From NCBI GenBank assembly GCA_002337145.1, contig DDFK01000003.1, positions 558,001-622,000 on the forward strand: a stretch of DNA of 64,000 bases, written 5' to 3'. The position numbers and the translations under genes were made by a program. Each line of letters opens with the position of its first letter. Position 1 is the first letter of the stretch. The notes under the pieces are model-generated. The model was not told the DNA's origin and ran no database searches. It saw only the letters and a program-made list of their open reading frames with translations. This document shows positions 10,629-18,924 of the stretch, piece after piece. Source of the stretch: Chitinophagaceae bacterium UBA1930 (GTDB lineage: Bacteria; Bacteroidota; Bacteroidia; Chitinophagales; Chitinophagaceae).

Positions 10629-10744
10629 TTATTTTGCACGAAATTACATTTGTTACATATTCACCACATCAAACCACATGGTTTCTTATTTGAACCCATG
10701 CATCAGCCCATTTTAATAAATGCCCCCATAAAAAACTATTCGGT

Positions 10745-10752
10745 TATTTTTG
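10745..10752 (+). promoter_or_regulatory. Candidate -7 element TATTTTTG for obg
   Basis: TATTTTTG matches the Bacteroidota TAnnTTTG -7 consensus and sits 18 bp before the GTG start of obg. The -33 element is not clear, so confidence is limited. Confidence 0.4.
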
Positions 10753-10770
10753 CCCACTTAAAAGGAAACA

Positions 10771-11775
10771 GTGTCAGAAAGAAACTTTATAGATTATATC
10801 CGCATTTTTTGCCGTAGTGGTCATGGTGGTGCGGGAGCCAGGCATTTTATGCGTAACAAGCTTACGGCAATGGGCGGCCCCGATGGCGGCGATGGCGGAC
10901 GTGGTGGGCATATCATCCTTAAAGGCAATACCCAGTTATGGACCTTGTTGCATTTGCGTTATTTTAAAAACGTGCTGGCAGAAAATGGGGAAGGTGGAAG
11001 CAAAAGCAACTGTACGGGCAAAAATGGGCAGGATATTATTATTGAAGTTCCGTTAGGTACCGTTGCCCGTGATGAGGAAACAGGCGAGGTTGAAGCTGAG
11101 ATATTGGAAGACGGGCAGGAAATTATATTGATGAGGGGCGGACGTGGCGGCTTGGGCAACCAGCATTTTGCCACGGCAACCAACCAGGTTCCGGAGCATG
11201 CACAGCCAGGAGAAGCGGGTAGTGAGGGCTGGAAACAGATTGAGTTGAAAGTATTGGCCGACGTAGGTTTGGTTGGTTTTCCCAATGCAGGCAAATCTAC
11301 CTTGCTAAGTGTGATTACTGCTGCTAAACCAAAGATTGCCAACTATGCTTTTACCACCCTGATTCCGCAATTGGGCATGGTGGAGTACCGTGACGGTAAA
11401 AGCTTCTGTATTGCGGATTTGCCGGGCATTATTGAAGGTGCAGCAGAAGGGAAAGGTCTTGGCCACCGTTTTTTACGACATATTGAACGCAATAGCTGCC
11501 TGTTGTTTTTATTACCAGCCGATAGCGATAACCACCGGAAGGAATTTGATATTTTACTGAACGAGTTGAAGGAATACAATGAAGAAATGCTGCAAAAGGA
11601 TTTCATTATAGCCATCAGCAAGTCCGACATGCTGGACGATGAGCTGAAAGCCGAAATCAGTAAGGAGTTGCCCGAAAATATTCCACATGTTTTTATTTCA
11701 TCCGTTGCACAAAAAGGGTTGATGGAACTGAAGGATTTGTTGTGGGTTACATTGAACAAACCTGTTGCTGGCTAG
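10771..11775 (+). CDS. obg: GTPase Obg/CgtA, ribosome assembly
   Basis: This 334-residue protein has the glycine-rich Obg fold at the N-terminus ([33 protein letters not shown], residues about 15-160). A G domain follows, with G1 GFPNAGKST at about 168, G3 [12 protein letters not shown] and G4 SKSD. It lacks a C-terminal OCT extension. The start is GTG at 10771, preceded by AAAGGA, and gives the expected N-terminus [11 protein letters not shown]. Obg acts in late 50S assembly and the stress response. It diverges from the KdnB-like gene. Confidence 0.96.
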   Translation: MSERNFIDYIRIFCRSGHGGAGARHFMRNKLTAMGGPDGGDGGRGGHIILKGNTQLWTLLHLRYFKNVLAENGEGGSKSNCTGKNGQDIIIEVPLGTVARDEETGEVEAEILEDGQEIILMRGGRGGLGNQHFATATNQVPEHAQPGEAGSEGWKQIELKVLADVGLVGFPNAGKSTLLSVITAAKPKIANYAFTTLIPQLGMVEYRDGKSFCIADLPGIIEGAAEGKGLGHRFLRHIERNSCLLFLLPADSDNHRKEFDILLNELKEYNEEMLQKDFIIAISKSDMLDDELKAEISKELPENIPHVFISSVAQKGLMELKDLLWVTLNKPVAG

Positions 11776-11817
11776 TTTTAGTGAACGCAAGGTTGTTCTC
11801 TTATTTATAGGCATTGC

Positions 11818-11910
11818 TTAAATTTTATGGACGATCCAAATGCTGCGAAGCAGCATAACATCAGTAGCCAACCGTTAAACCCGTGCTATCCGTGTTCCCA
11901 TAAAATTTAA
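11818..11910. repeat. Intergenic dispersed repeat, family A, copy 1
   Basis: The element is bounded by a perfect 13-bp inverted repeat, TTAAATTTTATGG / CCATAAAATTTAA. Inside are the hairpin TGCTGCGAAGCAGCA and the segment CCGTGCTATCCGTGTTCCC. Related copies lie at 48649, 49882 and 62031. It contains no ORF. Confidence 0.65.
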
Positions 11911-11963
11911 TGGCACCCATCAATCTTTATAAAGCAAACAACTGCCTTTTACCGCATTACGCT

Positions 11964-11971
11964 TACATTTG
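11964..11971 (+). promoter_or_regulatory. Candidate -7 element TACATTTG for psd
   Basis: TACATTTG fits TAnnTTTG and lies 17 bp before the psd ATG. No convincing -33 box was found. Confidence 0.4.
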
Positions 11972-11988
11972 CTGCCTAAATTCACCCC

Positions 11989-12648
11989 ATGACAATTCAT
12001 AGAGAAGGTTATAAAACCATTGGCATCACCGCATTGATTTTTGGTGTGCTGAACCTTGCTTCATTCTATTTTTTTAGTGCCGCAACGCCTTGGCTTACCT
12101 GGTTGATCTTTATTGTAACACTAGGCTTAGGACTGTTCATTGTTTCTTTTTTCCGTATTCCGAATAGGGTATTGACCATTGACGACAATAAAATTGTTTG
12201 CCCTGCGGATGGCAAGGTTGTGGTAATTGAAGAAATTACTGACGTTGAATACTTTAAGGACAAACGCATACAGGTAAGTATTTTCATGAGCCCCGCAAAC
12301 GTGCATGTAAACCGCAACCCGATGGATGGCGAAGTGGTGTACAACCAGTACCACAAAGGAAAATACCTAGTAGCATGGCACCCCAAAAGCTCTACCGAGA
12401 ACGAAAGGTGGAGTGTTGCCGTAAGAAACGTGCATGGCACCATCCTGTACAAACAAATTGCAGGTGCTTTGGCAAAAAGGATATGTAACTATACAAAAGT
12501 TGGGGAGCAGGTAAAGCAGTGCAATGAATATGGCTTTATAAAATTCGGTAGCCGTGTGGATGTTTTGTTGCCCGTAGGAACAAAGGTAGATGTGCAATTG
12601 AACCAAGTGGTAAAAGGCGGCGTAACCGTTTTGGCTAGCTGGAGCTAG
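11989..12648 (+). CDS. psd: Phosphatidylserine decarboxylase proenzyme
   Basis: This 219-residue protein belongs to the short (archaeal/Bacteroidota type) PSD family, which converts phosphatidylserine to phosphatidylethanolamine. Two N-terminal membrane segments (about residues 11-55) are followed by the core, with ICPADGKV-type and VHVNRNPMDG motifs. The self-cleavage site is Gly-Ser in FIKFGSRVDVLLP (about residues 187-188), where the Ser becomes the pyruvoyl cofactor. It stands alone between obg and a small secreted protein gene. Confidence 0.93.
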   Translation: MTIHREGYKTIGITALIFGVLNLASFYFFSAATPWLTWLIFIVTLGLGLFIVSFFRIPNRVLTIDDNKIVCPADGKVVVIEEITDVEYFKDKRIQVSIFMSPANVHVNRNPMDGEVVYNQYHKGKYLVAWHPKSSTENERWSVAVRNVHGTILYKQIAGALAKRICNYTKVGEQVKQCNEYGFIKFGSRVDVLLPVGTKVDVQLNQVVKGGVTVLASWS

Positions 12649-12753
12649 GCAAAACCGTTCATCCTAAAACAAAAGTTTTAACAAGCATCTTTCTTTGTTT
12701 TATGGAATGAAAACTATATTTACCTATCAATCAAAAAATAAAAAGTAAGTATC

Positions 12754-12942
12754 ATGAAAAAGATTTTAATGTTGGCTACCGCAGCTTTTTTATTTAGTGG
12801 TGTAGCTTTTGCCCAAGAAAAAACGGAAAAGAAATGTGCAAAAGGAAAGGATTGCTGCAAAAAAGACTGTAAGAAAGATGCAAAAGATGCTAAAACAACA
12901 ACAGCCAAACCGGCTTCAAAACCAGCACCTAAAAAAGCATAA
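12754..12942 (+). CDS. Small secreted Lys/Cys-rich peptide
   Basis: This 62-residue product has a clean signal peptide (MKKILMLATAAFLFSGVAFA, then Q). The mature part of about 42 residues consists almost only of Lys, Cys, Ala, Asp, Thr and Pro, with KKCAKGKDCCKKDCKK giving four cysteines within 16 residues. It could bind metal or be a short surface peptide; no family was recognised. It ends at a bidirectional terminator shared with the convergent small lipoprotein gene. Confidence 0.7.
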   Translation: MKKILMLATAAFLFSGVAFAQEKTEKKCAKGKDCCKKDCKKDAKDAKTTTAKPASKPAPKKA

Positions 12943-12968
12943 TCTTCTTTTTGAAGAATAATAAAAGG

Positions 12969-12994
12969 CCCATCAAAATTTTGATGGGTTTTTT
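12969..12994. terminator. Bidirectional terminator between two convergent small genes
   Basis: The inverted repeat CCCATCAAAATTTTGATGGG is followed by TTTTTT on the plus strand and by CCTTTTATT on the minus strand. It separates the stops at 12942 (+) and 12993 (-). Confidence 0.85.
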
Positions 12995-13166
12995 ATTTCT
13001 TGGTGGCCTTAGATATGAGGAAAATAATCAGCACAACCACTATTACTACTGCAAATATGCCCGTCCATACACCTGCTTTAAAAATGCCGCCTATTACTTG
13101 GCATGAGCTGAACAATACTGTAAAGGCCAGCATTGCAGTTATCATTGATAACGTAAACTGTTTCAT
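12993..13166 (-). CDS. Small lipoprotein with one transmembrane helix
   Basis: This 57-residue ORF reads from ATG 13166 to TAA 12993. It starts MKQFTLSMITAMLAFTVLFS with the lipobox-like FSSC at about residues 19-22. It continues QVIGGIFKAGVWTG into a hydrophobic helix (IFAVVIVVVLIIFLI) and ends SKATKK. Small proteins with the VIGGIFKAG motif recur in Bacteroidota and are often misannotated; the function is unknown. It lies 44 bp upstream of, and in the opposite order to, the HAD gene on the same strand, so they could be cotranscribed. Confidence 0.7.
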   Translation of the reverse strand: MKQFTLSMITAMLAFTVLFSSCQVIGGIFKAGVWTGIFAVVIVVVLIIFLISKATKK

Positions 13167-13210
13167 AACGTTTGTTTCCTGTTACAGAAACAAACGGCTT
13201 GCCAATACAT

Positions 13211-13906
13211 TTACAGTATGTCTTCCAGTGCTTTCAGTTCAAAAATTTCATAGGTGGCTTTAATATGTGGCTCCACTTTAAGATGGTTCACAAAAACAGT
13301 GTCCATGCCTGCGTTGATGCCGCCCTGTATATCGGCATCCAGGTTGTCGCCAATCATGATGCTTTCCTGTAGCAAAGCCCCTGTTTTGGCAATGGCGTAA
13401 TCAAAAATTTCCTTATTTGGTTTCAGGCTGTTGCTTCCTTCGGAGGTAATCACTTCTTTAAAGAAACCGGTAAGGTTGCTATGCAACAGCTTGTTGTGCT
13501 GCACGCTTTCAAAACCATTTGTTACAAGGTGCAGTATATAGCCCTTGTTCTTTAAGTAAGTGAGTATTTCAATGGTATAGGGAAAGAGGTTTTTCTTGGA
13601 TGGCAGTTTTTCGAGGAACTGTACAGACAATGTCCTGGACAATGTTTCATCGGCAATTTTATAATCCAGCAATGCCAGCCACATACGTTTCCACCTAAGC
13701 TCATCCTGTTTAATAAAACCTTTGGTGTACCTGTCCCACAAACGGTGGTTATGGTAACTGTACTTTTCAAAAAAATCGTCAAAGTCATCAATGCCCCTTG
13801 TCTTTAGCCCATTCTGTTCGTATAACTCATGCAATGTTTCTTTTGCATTCACTTCAAAATCCCACAATGTATGGTCAAGGTCAAAAAAAAGATGTTTGTA
13901 CTGCAT
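13211..13906 (-). CDS. HAD-superfamily hydrolase, YjjG-type pyrimidine nucleotidase
   Basis: This 231-residue protein starts at ATG 13906 (MQYKHLFFDLDHTLWDF); a longer upstream reading would add an unlikely leader. HAD motif I is DLDHT (residues about 8-12) and motif II is LVTNG. A motif III Lys (SLKPNKEIFDYA) and motif IV MIGDNLDADIQGG are present. Length and motifs fit the YjjG/YfnB 5'-nucleotidase group, which hydrolyses (non-canonical) pyrimidine monophosphates. The exact substrate is inferred. Confidence 0.88.
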   Translation of the reverse strand: MQYKHLFFDLDHTLWDFEVNAKETLHELYEQNGLKTRGIDDFDDFFEKYSYHNHRLWDRYTKGFIKQDELRWKRMWLALLDYKIADETLSRTLSVQFLEKLPSKKNLFPYTIEILTYLKNKGYILHLVTNGFESVQHNKLLHSNLTGFFKEVITSEGSNSLKPNKEIFDYAIAKTGALLQESIMIGDNLDADIQGGINAGMDTVFVNHLKVEPHIKATYEIFELKALEDIL

Positions 13907-14031
13907 GGTTGCAAAATAAACATAAGTATGAAGCAAAAAGTTAGAAGTACGGAAACAAATTAGCGTTCCATATGAAGTACCTCCTCCTTCCAAATTTGTA
14001 CTTTATATAACTTCGTCTCTCAATCCAAATT

Positions 14032-14730
14032 ATGAATGTTGTTATTACCGGGGCATCAAAAGGTTTAGGAAAAGCTTTTGCCAAGCAATTTGCTGCAAGT
14101 GGCAATACCCTTTTTTTATGTGCAAGAAATGGACAGCAATTAACCGAGACTTCCGAAGAAATAAAAGGCCAATTCCCCACCTGTACTATACATACCAAAG
14201 TTGTGGACATGAGCATTAAAGCTGATGTTTTGGAATTTGCAACTTTTTGCCTGGAGTTTGGCATGCCCGATATTTTAATTAATAATGCAGGCCAATTTGT
14301 TCCCGGCTCCGTTTACAACGAAGCAGCAACAACCCTGGAAAAAATGATTGAGACCAACCTGTACAGTGCCTATCATTTAACAAGGGTTTTATTGCCTAAG
14401 ATGATGGAGCAGCAAAAGGGCCATGTATTCAACATCTGCTCCATTGCTTCGTTACAGGCATATAGCAATGGCGGCAGTTATAGCATCAGCAAATTTGCCA
14501 TGCTGGGTTTCAGTAAAAACCTGCGGGAAGAAATGAAACCCCATAACATAAAAGTAACTTCAGTAATGCCCGGGGCAGCTTATACAGATAGTTGGATTGG
14601 AAGCGGCGTTGATGAGCAGAGAATCATGGAAGCAGATGATGTGGCAAAAATGGTATATGCAGCTTCTTTGCTGTCGCCACAGGCCTGTGTGGAAGAAATT
14701 GTAATGCGGCCACAGTTGGGCGATTTGTAG
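14032..14730 (+). CDS. Short-chain dehydrogenase/reductase
   Basis: This 232-residue classical SDR has the TGASKGLGKAFA dinucleotide motif at residues 6-17, NNAG at about 84-87, a catalytic Ser in the ICSIAS segment and YSISK (about 144-148). It presumably reduces or oxidises a small carbonyl/alcohol substrate with NAD(P)H. The product is soluble and the substrate cannot be told from sequence. It diverges from the HAD gene. Confidence 0.92.
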   Translation: MNVVITGASKGLGKAFAKQFAASGNTLFLCARNGQQLTETSEEIKGQFPTCTIHTKVVDMSIKADVLEFATFCLEFGMPDILINNAGQFVPGSVYNEAATTLEKMIETNLYSAYHLTRVLLPKMMEQQKGHVFNICSIASLQAYSNGGSYSISKFAMLGFSKNLREEMKPHNIKVTSVMPGAAYTDSWIGSGVDEQRIMEADDVAKMVYAASLLSPQACVEEIVMRPQLGDL

Positions 14731-14765
14731 TTGATTGCTATTGCCCTGCATCAAACAATCAACCT

Positions 14766-14773
14766 TATCTTTG
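14766..14773 (+). promoter_or_regulatory. Candidate -7 element TATCTTTG
   Basis: TATCTTTG fits the TAnnTTTG consensus, with ATTG at 14740-14743 as a possible -33 box (22-bp spacing). It lies 19 bp before the ATG at 14793. Confidence 0.45.
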
Positions 14774-14792
14774 CGGCAGAAAATTTTTAGCA

Positions 14793-15029
14793 ATGAAAAA
14801 GTGGCGTCCGGTATTCATTCTTTTGGTTTCAATCTTTCTCTTTCAGCTTTCAAAAGCACAATGTTCCATCTGCACCAAAACCGCACAGCAGTTGGGCGAG
14901 GGGCCTGCATCGGCCCTAAACAATGCCATTATTTATTTAATGATGACACCTTTGATCATTATGGGCTTTGTAGGTTACAGATGGTGGAAAAGGGAGAAGG
15001 CCCTTACAGATTTTGAACGGCAATCATAA
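14793..15029 (+). CDS. Small membrane protein with CxxC motif
   Basis: This 78-residue protein has a signal-like N-terminus (MKKWRPVFILLVSIFLFQLSKA), the CSIC motif at residues 24-27, one transmembrane helix (about 46-63, YLMMTPLIIMGFVGYRWW) and a short charged tail. The CxxC could bind metal or form a disulfide. The family is unknown. Its stop overlaps the convergent meaB stop by 6 bp. Confidence 0.75.
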   Translation: MKKWRPVFILLVSIFLFQLSKAQCSICTKTAQQLGEGPASALNNAIIYLMMTPLIIMGFVGYRWWKREKALTDFERQS

Positions 15030-15920
15030 ATTATACAACTGTTCAATAAATTGATACAGGTTTATAGTTGGCTGTTGTGCAATCATGTCTTTCAACATTT
15101 TTTTATCTATGCCTTTCATTTTTTTCTGTTGAATCAGGTGGAACGCTTTTTCTGCAAGCAACCAATATTTTTTATCGGACGATTGAACTTGCTGCTGATG
15201 CAGGATGATCTTATCCAACAATTCATGCACCCCTTCTTTTTGCGAGGCAATGGTTTTTACAATCGCAATTTCATTCTGTTTATGGTAAAATGCAGGGGCC
15301 AGCATCATTTTCAGGTTCCGTACAAACGAGTCGGCATCTGGCCTGTCGGCTTTGTTTACCACAAATACATCGGCAATTTCCATTAGGCCCGCCTTCATGG
15401 TCTGCACTTCATCGCCAGCCTCGGGTACCACCACAACAACAGTAGTATCTGCAAGTCCTGCAATCTCAATTTCGCTTTGGCCCACGCCCACCGTTTCCAC
15501 AATAATAAAATCAAATGCCGCTGCTTTCATTACATCGGCTATCTCTATAATTTTTGGATGCAGTCCACCCAGGCTACCCCTTGTAGCCAATGAACGTATG
15601 AATACGCTGGGGTGGTTGTACCATTCACTCATCCTGATCCTGTCGCCCAGCAAGGCACCCAGGTTAAACGGAGAAGAAGGGTCAACGCAAAGTACACCGA
15701 CAGTGCTGTTCTGTTCAACGATTTCGCCAATCAATGCATCCACCAATGTGCTTTTGCCTGCACCCGGTGGGCCTGTTATACCAATAATTTTTGTATCGGA
15801 TGGTGGCAGGCTCTGCAAAAATGCTTCATAGCCCTCTACTTCATTTTCAACCAACGAAATGGCCCTTGCCAATGCCTTTACCTCTTTTTGCTGTATGTTA
15901 TTTAAGTATTGCTGCCACAT
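15024..15920 (-). CDS. meaB: Methylmalonyl-CoA mutase-associated GTPase MeaB
   Basis: This 298-residue G3E-family GTPase protects or loads adenosylcobalamin on methylmalonyl-CoA mutase. ATG 15920 gives MWQQYLNNIQ; an in-frame upstream start would add 33 unlikely residues. The P-loop is GPPGAGKST (about 50-58), with CVDPSSPFNLGALLGDRIRM for switch/base contacts and VVNKADRPDAD as the NKxD motif. The mutase genes are not in the window. The alternative ArgK name refers to the same family. Confidence 0.94.
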   Translation of the reverse strand: MWQQYLNNIQQKEVKALARAISLVENEVEGYEAFLQSLPPSDTKIIGITGPPGAGKSTLVDALIGEIVEQNSTVGVLCVDPSSPFNLGALLGDRIRMSEWYNHPSVFIRSLATRGSLGGLHPKIIEIADVMKAAAFDFIIVETVGVGQSEIEIAGLADTTVVVVVPEAGDEVQTMKAGLMEIADVFVVNKADRPDADSFVRNLKMMLAPAFYHKQNEIAIVKTIASQKEGVHELLDKIILHQQQVQSSDKKYWLLAEKAFHLIQQKKMKGIDKKMLKDMIAQQPTINLYQFIEQLYNL

Positions 15921-16019
15921 GATTACCGCACGAATATCCAAACAAAAAATTCTATTGTCAATTTTAATACTATTTCGCAGATTTTCACAGAAGTTTGCCC
16001 AAATTGCTTTTCCCTGCAC

Positions 16020-16757
16020 ATGATCTCTGTTGTCATCATATCAAAAAATGAGGCAGGCAATATTGCCGTCTGCATACAGAGTGCATTGCGTATAAGCAAT
16101 GATGTGGTAGTGATAGATAGCGGCAGCACAGATGGCACGCAACAGATAGCAAAAGATGCAGGTGCAAAAGTGGTAGAAGTGGCATGGGAAGGTTTTGGCA
16201 ACACCAGGAATACGGGGGCATTGGAAGCCGCGAACAATTGGATATTCTCGCTTGATTGCGATGAACGTATATCCGAAGAACTGGTTGCCAACATTGAACA
16301 GCTACGTTTGACGCAGATGGATAAAGTGTATGCCTTTAAACGGCTCAATTTTCTGGGCAACAAGCCGGTGCATTATGGCGAGTGGGGCCGCGATACCGTA
16401 AACCGTTTGTATAACCGCAACTACACTTCCTGGACCAGTGAGCCGGTACACGAAACCATTGAACTGCATGGCAATAAGCCCGAACTTATTACCGGCAACC
16501 TGATTCATTATACCTATAAGAACCCGAAAGTGTTTGCACAAAAGATGGAATATTATGCCAGCCTATATGCAGCCAGGTATGCGTCAAAAATGAAGCATGT
16601 GCCCTTTATTAAAAGGTACCTATCGCCTGTGTTTTCGTTTATACAGAATTATTTTTTTAGGCTTGGTTTCCTCGATGGCAAAGCGGGTTTCATCATTGCA
16701 AAAACAACCGCCCTGTACACATACCTGAAATATAAAAAACTAGCGTCACTAAAATAG
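16020..16757 (+). CDS. Family 2 glycosyltransferase (WaaE/KdtX-like)
   Basis: This 245-residue GT-A enzyme has the NEAGNI start motif, DSGSTDGTQQIAKDAG and the DCDE metal motif (about residues 80-83). The segments VYAFKRLNFLGNKPVHYGEW and VHETIELHG are typical of LPS-core beta-1,4-glucosyltransferase WaaE/KdtX. ATG 16020 begins MISVVIISKNE; the longer upstream frame is rejected. It is probably cytoplasmic at the inner membrane and adds a sugar to lipid A core. It leads an operon with the 16760 gene (2-bp gap) and coaX. Confidence 0.88.
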   Translation: MISVVIISKNEAGNIAVCIQSALRISNDVVVIDSGSTDGTQQIAKDAGAKVVEVAWEGFGNTRNTGALEAANNWIFSLDCDERISEELVANIEQLRLTQMDKVYAFKRLNFLGNKPVHYGEWGRDTVNRLYNRNYTSWTSEPVHETIELHGNKPELITGNLIHYTYKNPKVFAQKMEYYASLYAARYASKMKHVPFIKRYLSPVFSFIQNYFFRLGFLDGKAGFIIAKTTALYTYLKYKKLASLK

Positions 16758-16759
16758 GC

Positions 16760-17401
16760 ATGACAAATTTTATTCCCATATTCCCGTTAAGCATTGTTGT
16801 TTATCCCGGCGAGACCCTGAACCTGCACATATTTGAGCCCCGCTACAAACAGATGGTCAACGACTGCTTTACCAACAAAAAACCCTTTGGCATACCGACA
16901 GTGCTGGATAATGCCGTAACAGAAAAAGGCACATTGCTTGAAATACAGAGCATAGAAAAAGTGTATGATGATGGCAAGATGGACGTTGTTACAAAAGGCA
17001 TAAAAGTGTTCAATACATTGGAGCTGATAAAGGTATTGCCAGACAAGCTTTACGACGGTGCCATTGTAACATACCCCACAAACAGCGAGGATTTAAGGAG
17101 CGATTTGATGCGAAGCGTTTTGACGGGCATACGAGAGCTGCATAAAATGCTCAACGTAACAAAGCTGTTCAAGAAGCCTGATGATAAACTATGCAGCTAC
17201 GATGTGGCCCACCATGCAGGACTTTCCTTGCAGGAAGAATACGAACTGCTTTGCCTGCTTCGCGAAGACCAGCGGTTGGAGTACCTGAAACGCCATCTTC
17301 AAAAAGTATTGCCCATTGTTTCGGGTATGGAAGATTTAAAGGAACGCATTCAGCTAAACGGGCATTTTAAGGAACTGAAGGGCTTTAACCTAGATTTGTA
17401 G
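16760..17401 (+). CDS. Lon N-terminal (substrate-binding) domain protein
   Basis: This 213-residue stand-alone LON domain (LON_substr_bdg) starts IPIFPLSIVVYPGETLNLHIFEPRYKQM, the hallmark of the family. No AAA+ ATPase or Ser-Lys protease part is present, so it is not Lon itself. The C-terminal part is helical (residues about 115-205). It may act as an adaptor or ligand-binding protein; this is not established. It sits between the GT2 gene and coaX in a tight operon. Confidence 0.88.
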   Translation: MTNFIPIFPLSIVVYPGETLNLHIFEPRYKQMVNDCFTNKKPFGIPTVLDNAVTEKGTLLEIQSIEKVYDDGKMDVVTKGIKVFNTLELIKVLPDKLYDGAIVTYPTNSEDLRSDLMRSVLTGIRELHKMLNVTKLFKKPDDKLCSYDVAHHAGLSLQEEYELLCLLREDQRLEYLKRHLQKVLPIVSGMEDLKERIQLNGHFKELKGFNLDL

Positions 17402-17417
17402 GGTCTTAACCATTTTT

Positions 17418-18146
17418 ATGCAAACAACACTCTGCTTCGATTTTGGCAATACGCGTTTAAAATGTGCCGTTTTTCAGAATAGCGATTTATTGGATGTGGT
17501 GGTAATGGATAACGACGCCACTGAAACCGTTGCCGGTATTATTGAAAAGTATAAGCCTACAAGGTCCATCCTCTCTTCGGTTATTACCCATAACCCCGAA
17601 ATGGAAAACCTGTTGGCACAGCATACCCGGTTCCATAAACTCAACCATCTTAGCAGGCTTCCTTTTACCACGCCTGTGGGCAAGCCGGAAACCATTGGTG
17701 CAGACAGGTTGGCCATTTGTGCCGCAGCTGTGCATTTGTATCCCAAACAGCACAACCTGGCCATAGGTTTGGGCACTTGCATTACCTATAATTTCATCAA
17801 CAATCAGCACCAGTTTTTGGGCGGCAGCATTTCGCCGGGCATGAACATGCGTTTCCGTGCCATGCACGAACAAACAGCCTTGCTGCCATTGGTAACGGCC
17901 GACCACAATTTTCCCCTGGTTGGTTACGATACCAAAACAAACCTGTTAAGTGGGGTAATACTGGGCATGGCCAAGGAAATTGATGGCATTATTGAAGCTT
18001 ACGCAGAAAAATACAGCAACTTTAACGTGCTGCTAACAGGGGGCGATATGGGTTTTTTTGTCTCTCATCTTAAAAACAGGATATTTGCCGACCCTTATTT
18101 ACTCTATAAAGGTTTATACGCCATCAACGAGTTCAATTGCCCATAA
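17418..18146 (+). CDS. coaX: Type III pantothenate kinase
   Basis: This 242-residue CoaX phosphorylates pantothenate, the first step of CoA synthesis. It shows the ASKHA phosphate-1 motif DFGNTRLK (residues 6-13), the GADRL motif (about 95-99) with catalytic Asp, GTCITYN, and the GGSISPGMNMRFRAMHEQTALLP signature. The last gene of the GT2-LON-coaX run, it is followed by a likely terminator at 18222. Confidence 0.95.
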   Translation: MQTTLCFDFGNTRLKCAVFQNSDLLDVVVMDNDATETVAGIIEKYKPTRSILSSVITHNPEMENLLAQHTRFHKLNHLSRLPFTTPVGKPETIGADRLAICAAAVHLYPKQHNLAIGLGTCITYNFINNQHQFLGGSISPGMNMRFRAMHEQTALLPLVTADHNFPLVGYDTKTNLLSGVILGMAKEIDGIIEAYAEKYSNFNVLLTGGDMGFFVSHLKNRIFADPYLLYKGLYAINEFNCP

Positions 18147-18221
18147 GGCAAGTTTGGGCAACTTGACCAATACTCAATACTTCTTTAACCTACGCAAACT
18201 GGCGGGTGACAAACCTTTACT

Positions 18222-18244
18222 ACGAAAAATGATTTTCGTTTTTC
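18222..18244 (+). terminator. Possible terminator after coaX
   Basis: A 7-bp stem ACGAAAA / TTTTCGT with a 4-nt loop is followed by TTTTTCTTT. The stem is AT-rich, so it would be weak. It lies between coaX and lptC. Confidence 0.5.
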
Positions 18245-18288
18245 TTTAGGTGTTGGTTTAAACGATATTTGGTTCGTTAAACGCAGAT

Positions 18289-18864
18289 ATGATTAAATTC
18301 TTCAAATACAACAACAGCATTGCAGCGGCCTTGTTACTGGGCTGCTTTTTTATGTGCAGTTGCGAAAATGAAATAAAAAAAGTGCAGGACCTAGGCAAGA
18401 AACAGATAGGAGTGGAAGAAGGCAAAACCATAGAAAGCTATTTAAGCCAGGGCGGAAAAATGCGTGCAAAGCTTACGGCACCAACCATGCTACGCTATTT
18501 ATACGACACACCGAAAGTGGTGTTTCCCAATACCATGCATGTTGATTTTTACGATAGCCTCACTACGGTTGAAAGCCAGTTGAACAGCAAGTACGGTAGA
18601 TACCTGGAAACAGAGAACAAGGTTTTCTTAAAAGATAGTGTAGTGGTCTTTAACCGGAAGGGCGACACATTATGGACCAATGAACTGTATTGGGACCAGA
18701 ACCAAGCAAAGTTTTATACCGATAAAAGGGTACGCATTAAAAAGGCATTTGGCGAGCAGTATTTTAACGGAATCGGCATGTGGTCTAACCAAAGCTTTAC
18801 CGATATCCACATCAACAACCTGCAGCCAGACAGCTATATAAATGTGGCCGACAGTACCTACTAA
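18289..18864 (+). CDS. lptC: LPS export periplasmic lipoprotein LptC
   Basis: This 191-residue protein has a signal sequence with lipobox MCSC (about residues 22-25), then the OstA-like beta-jellyroll of LptC/LptA (GKMRAKLTAPTMLRYL, SKYGRYLETENKVFLKDSVVV, YWDQNQAKFYTDKRVRI). In the Lpt bridge it passes LPS from LptB2FG to LptA. A lipid anchor rather than a TM helix is typical of Bacteroidota. It precedes the CNNM/CBS gene by about 60 bp. Confidence 0.88.
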   Translation: MIKFFKYNNSIAAALLLGCFFMCSCENEIKKVQDLGKKQIGVEEGKTIESYLSQGGKMRAKLTAPTMLRYLYDTPKVVFPNTMHVDFYDSLTTVESQLNSKYGRYLETENKVFLKDSVVVFNRKGDTLWTNELYWDQNQAKFYTDKRVRIKKAFGEQYFNGIGMWSNQSFTDIHINNLQPDSYINVADSTY

Positions 18865-18924
18865 CCGGCATTACATTTTTGTGCTTTTGCTGTTTGCTGC
18901 TAACTTTACGCTACATTCGATTAT

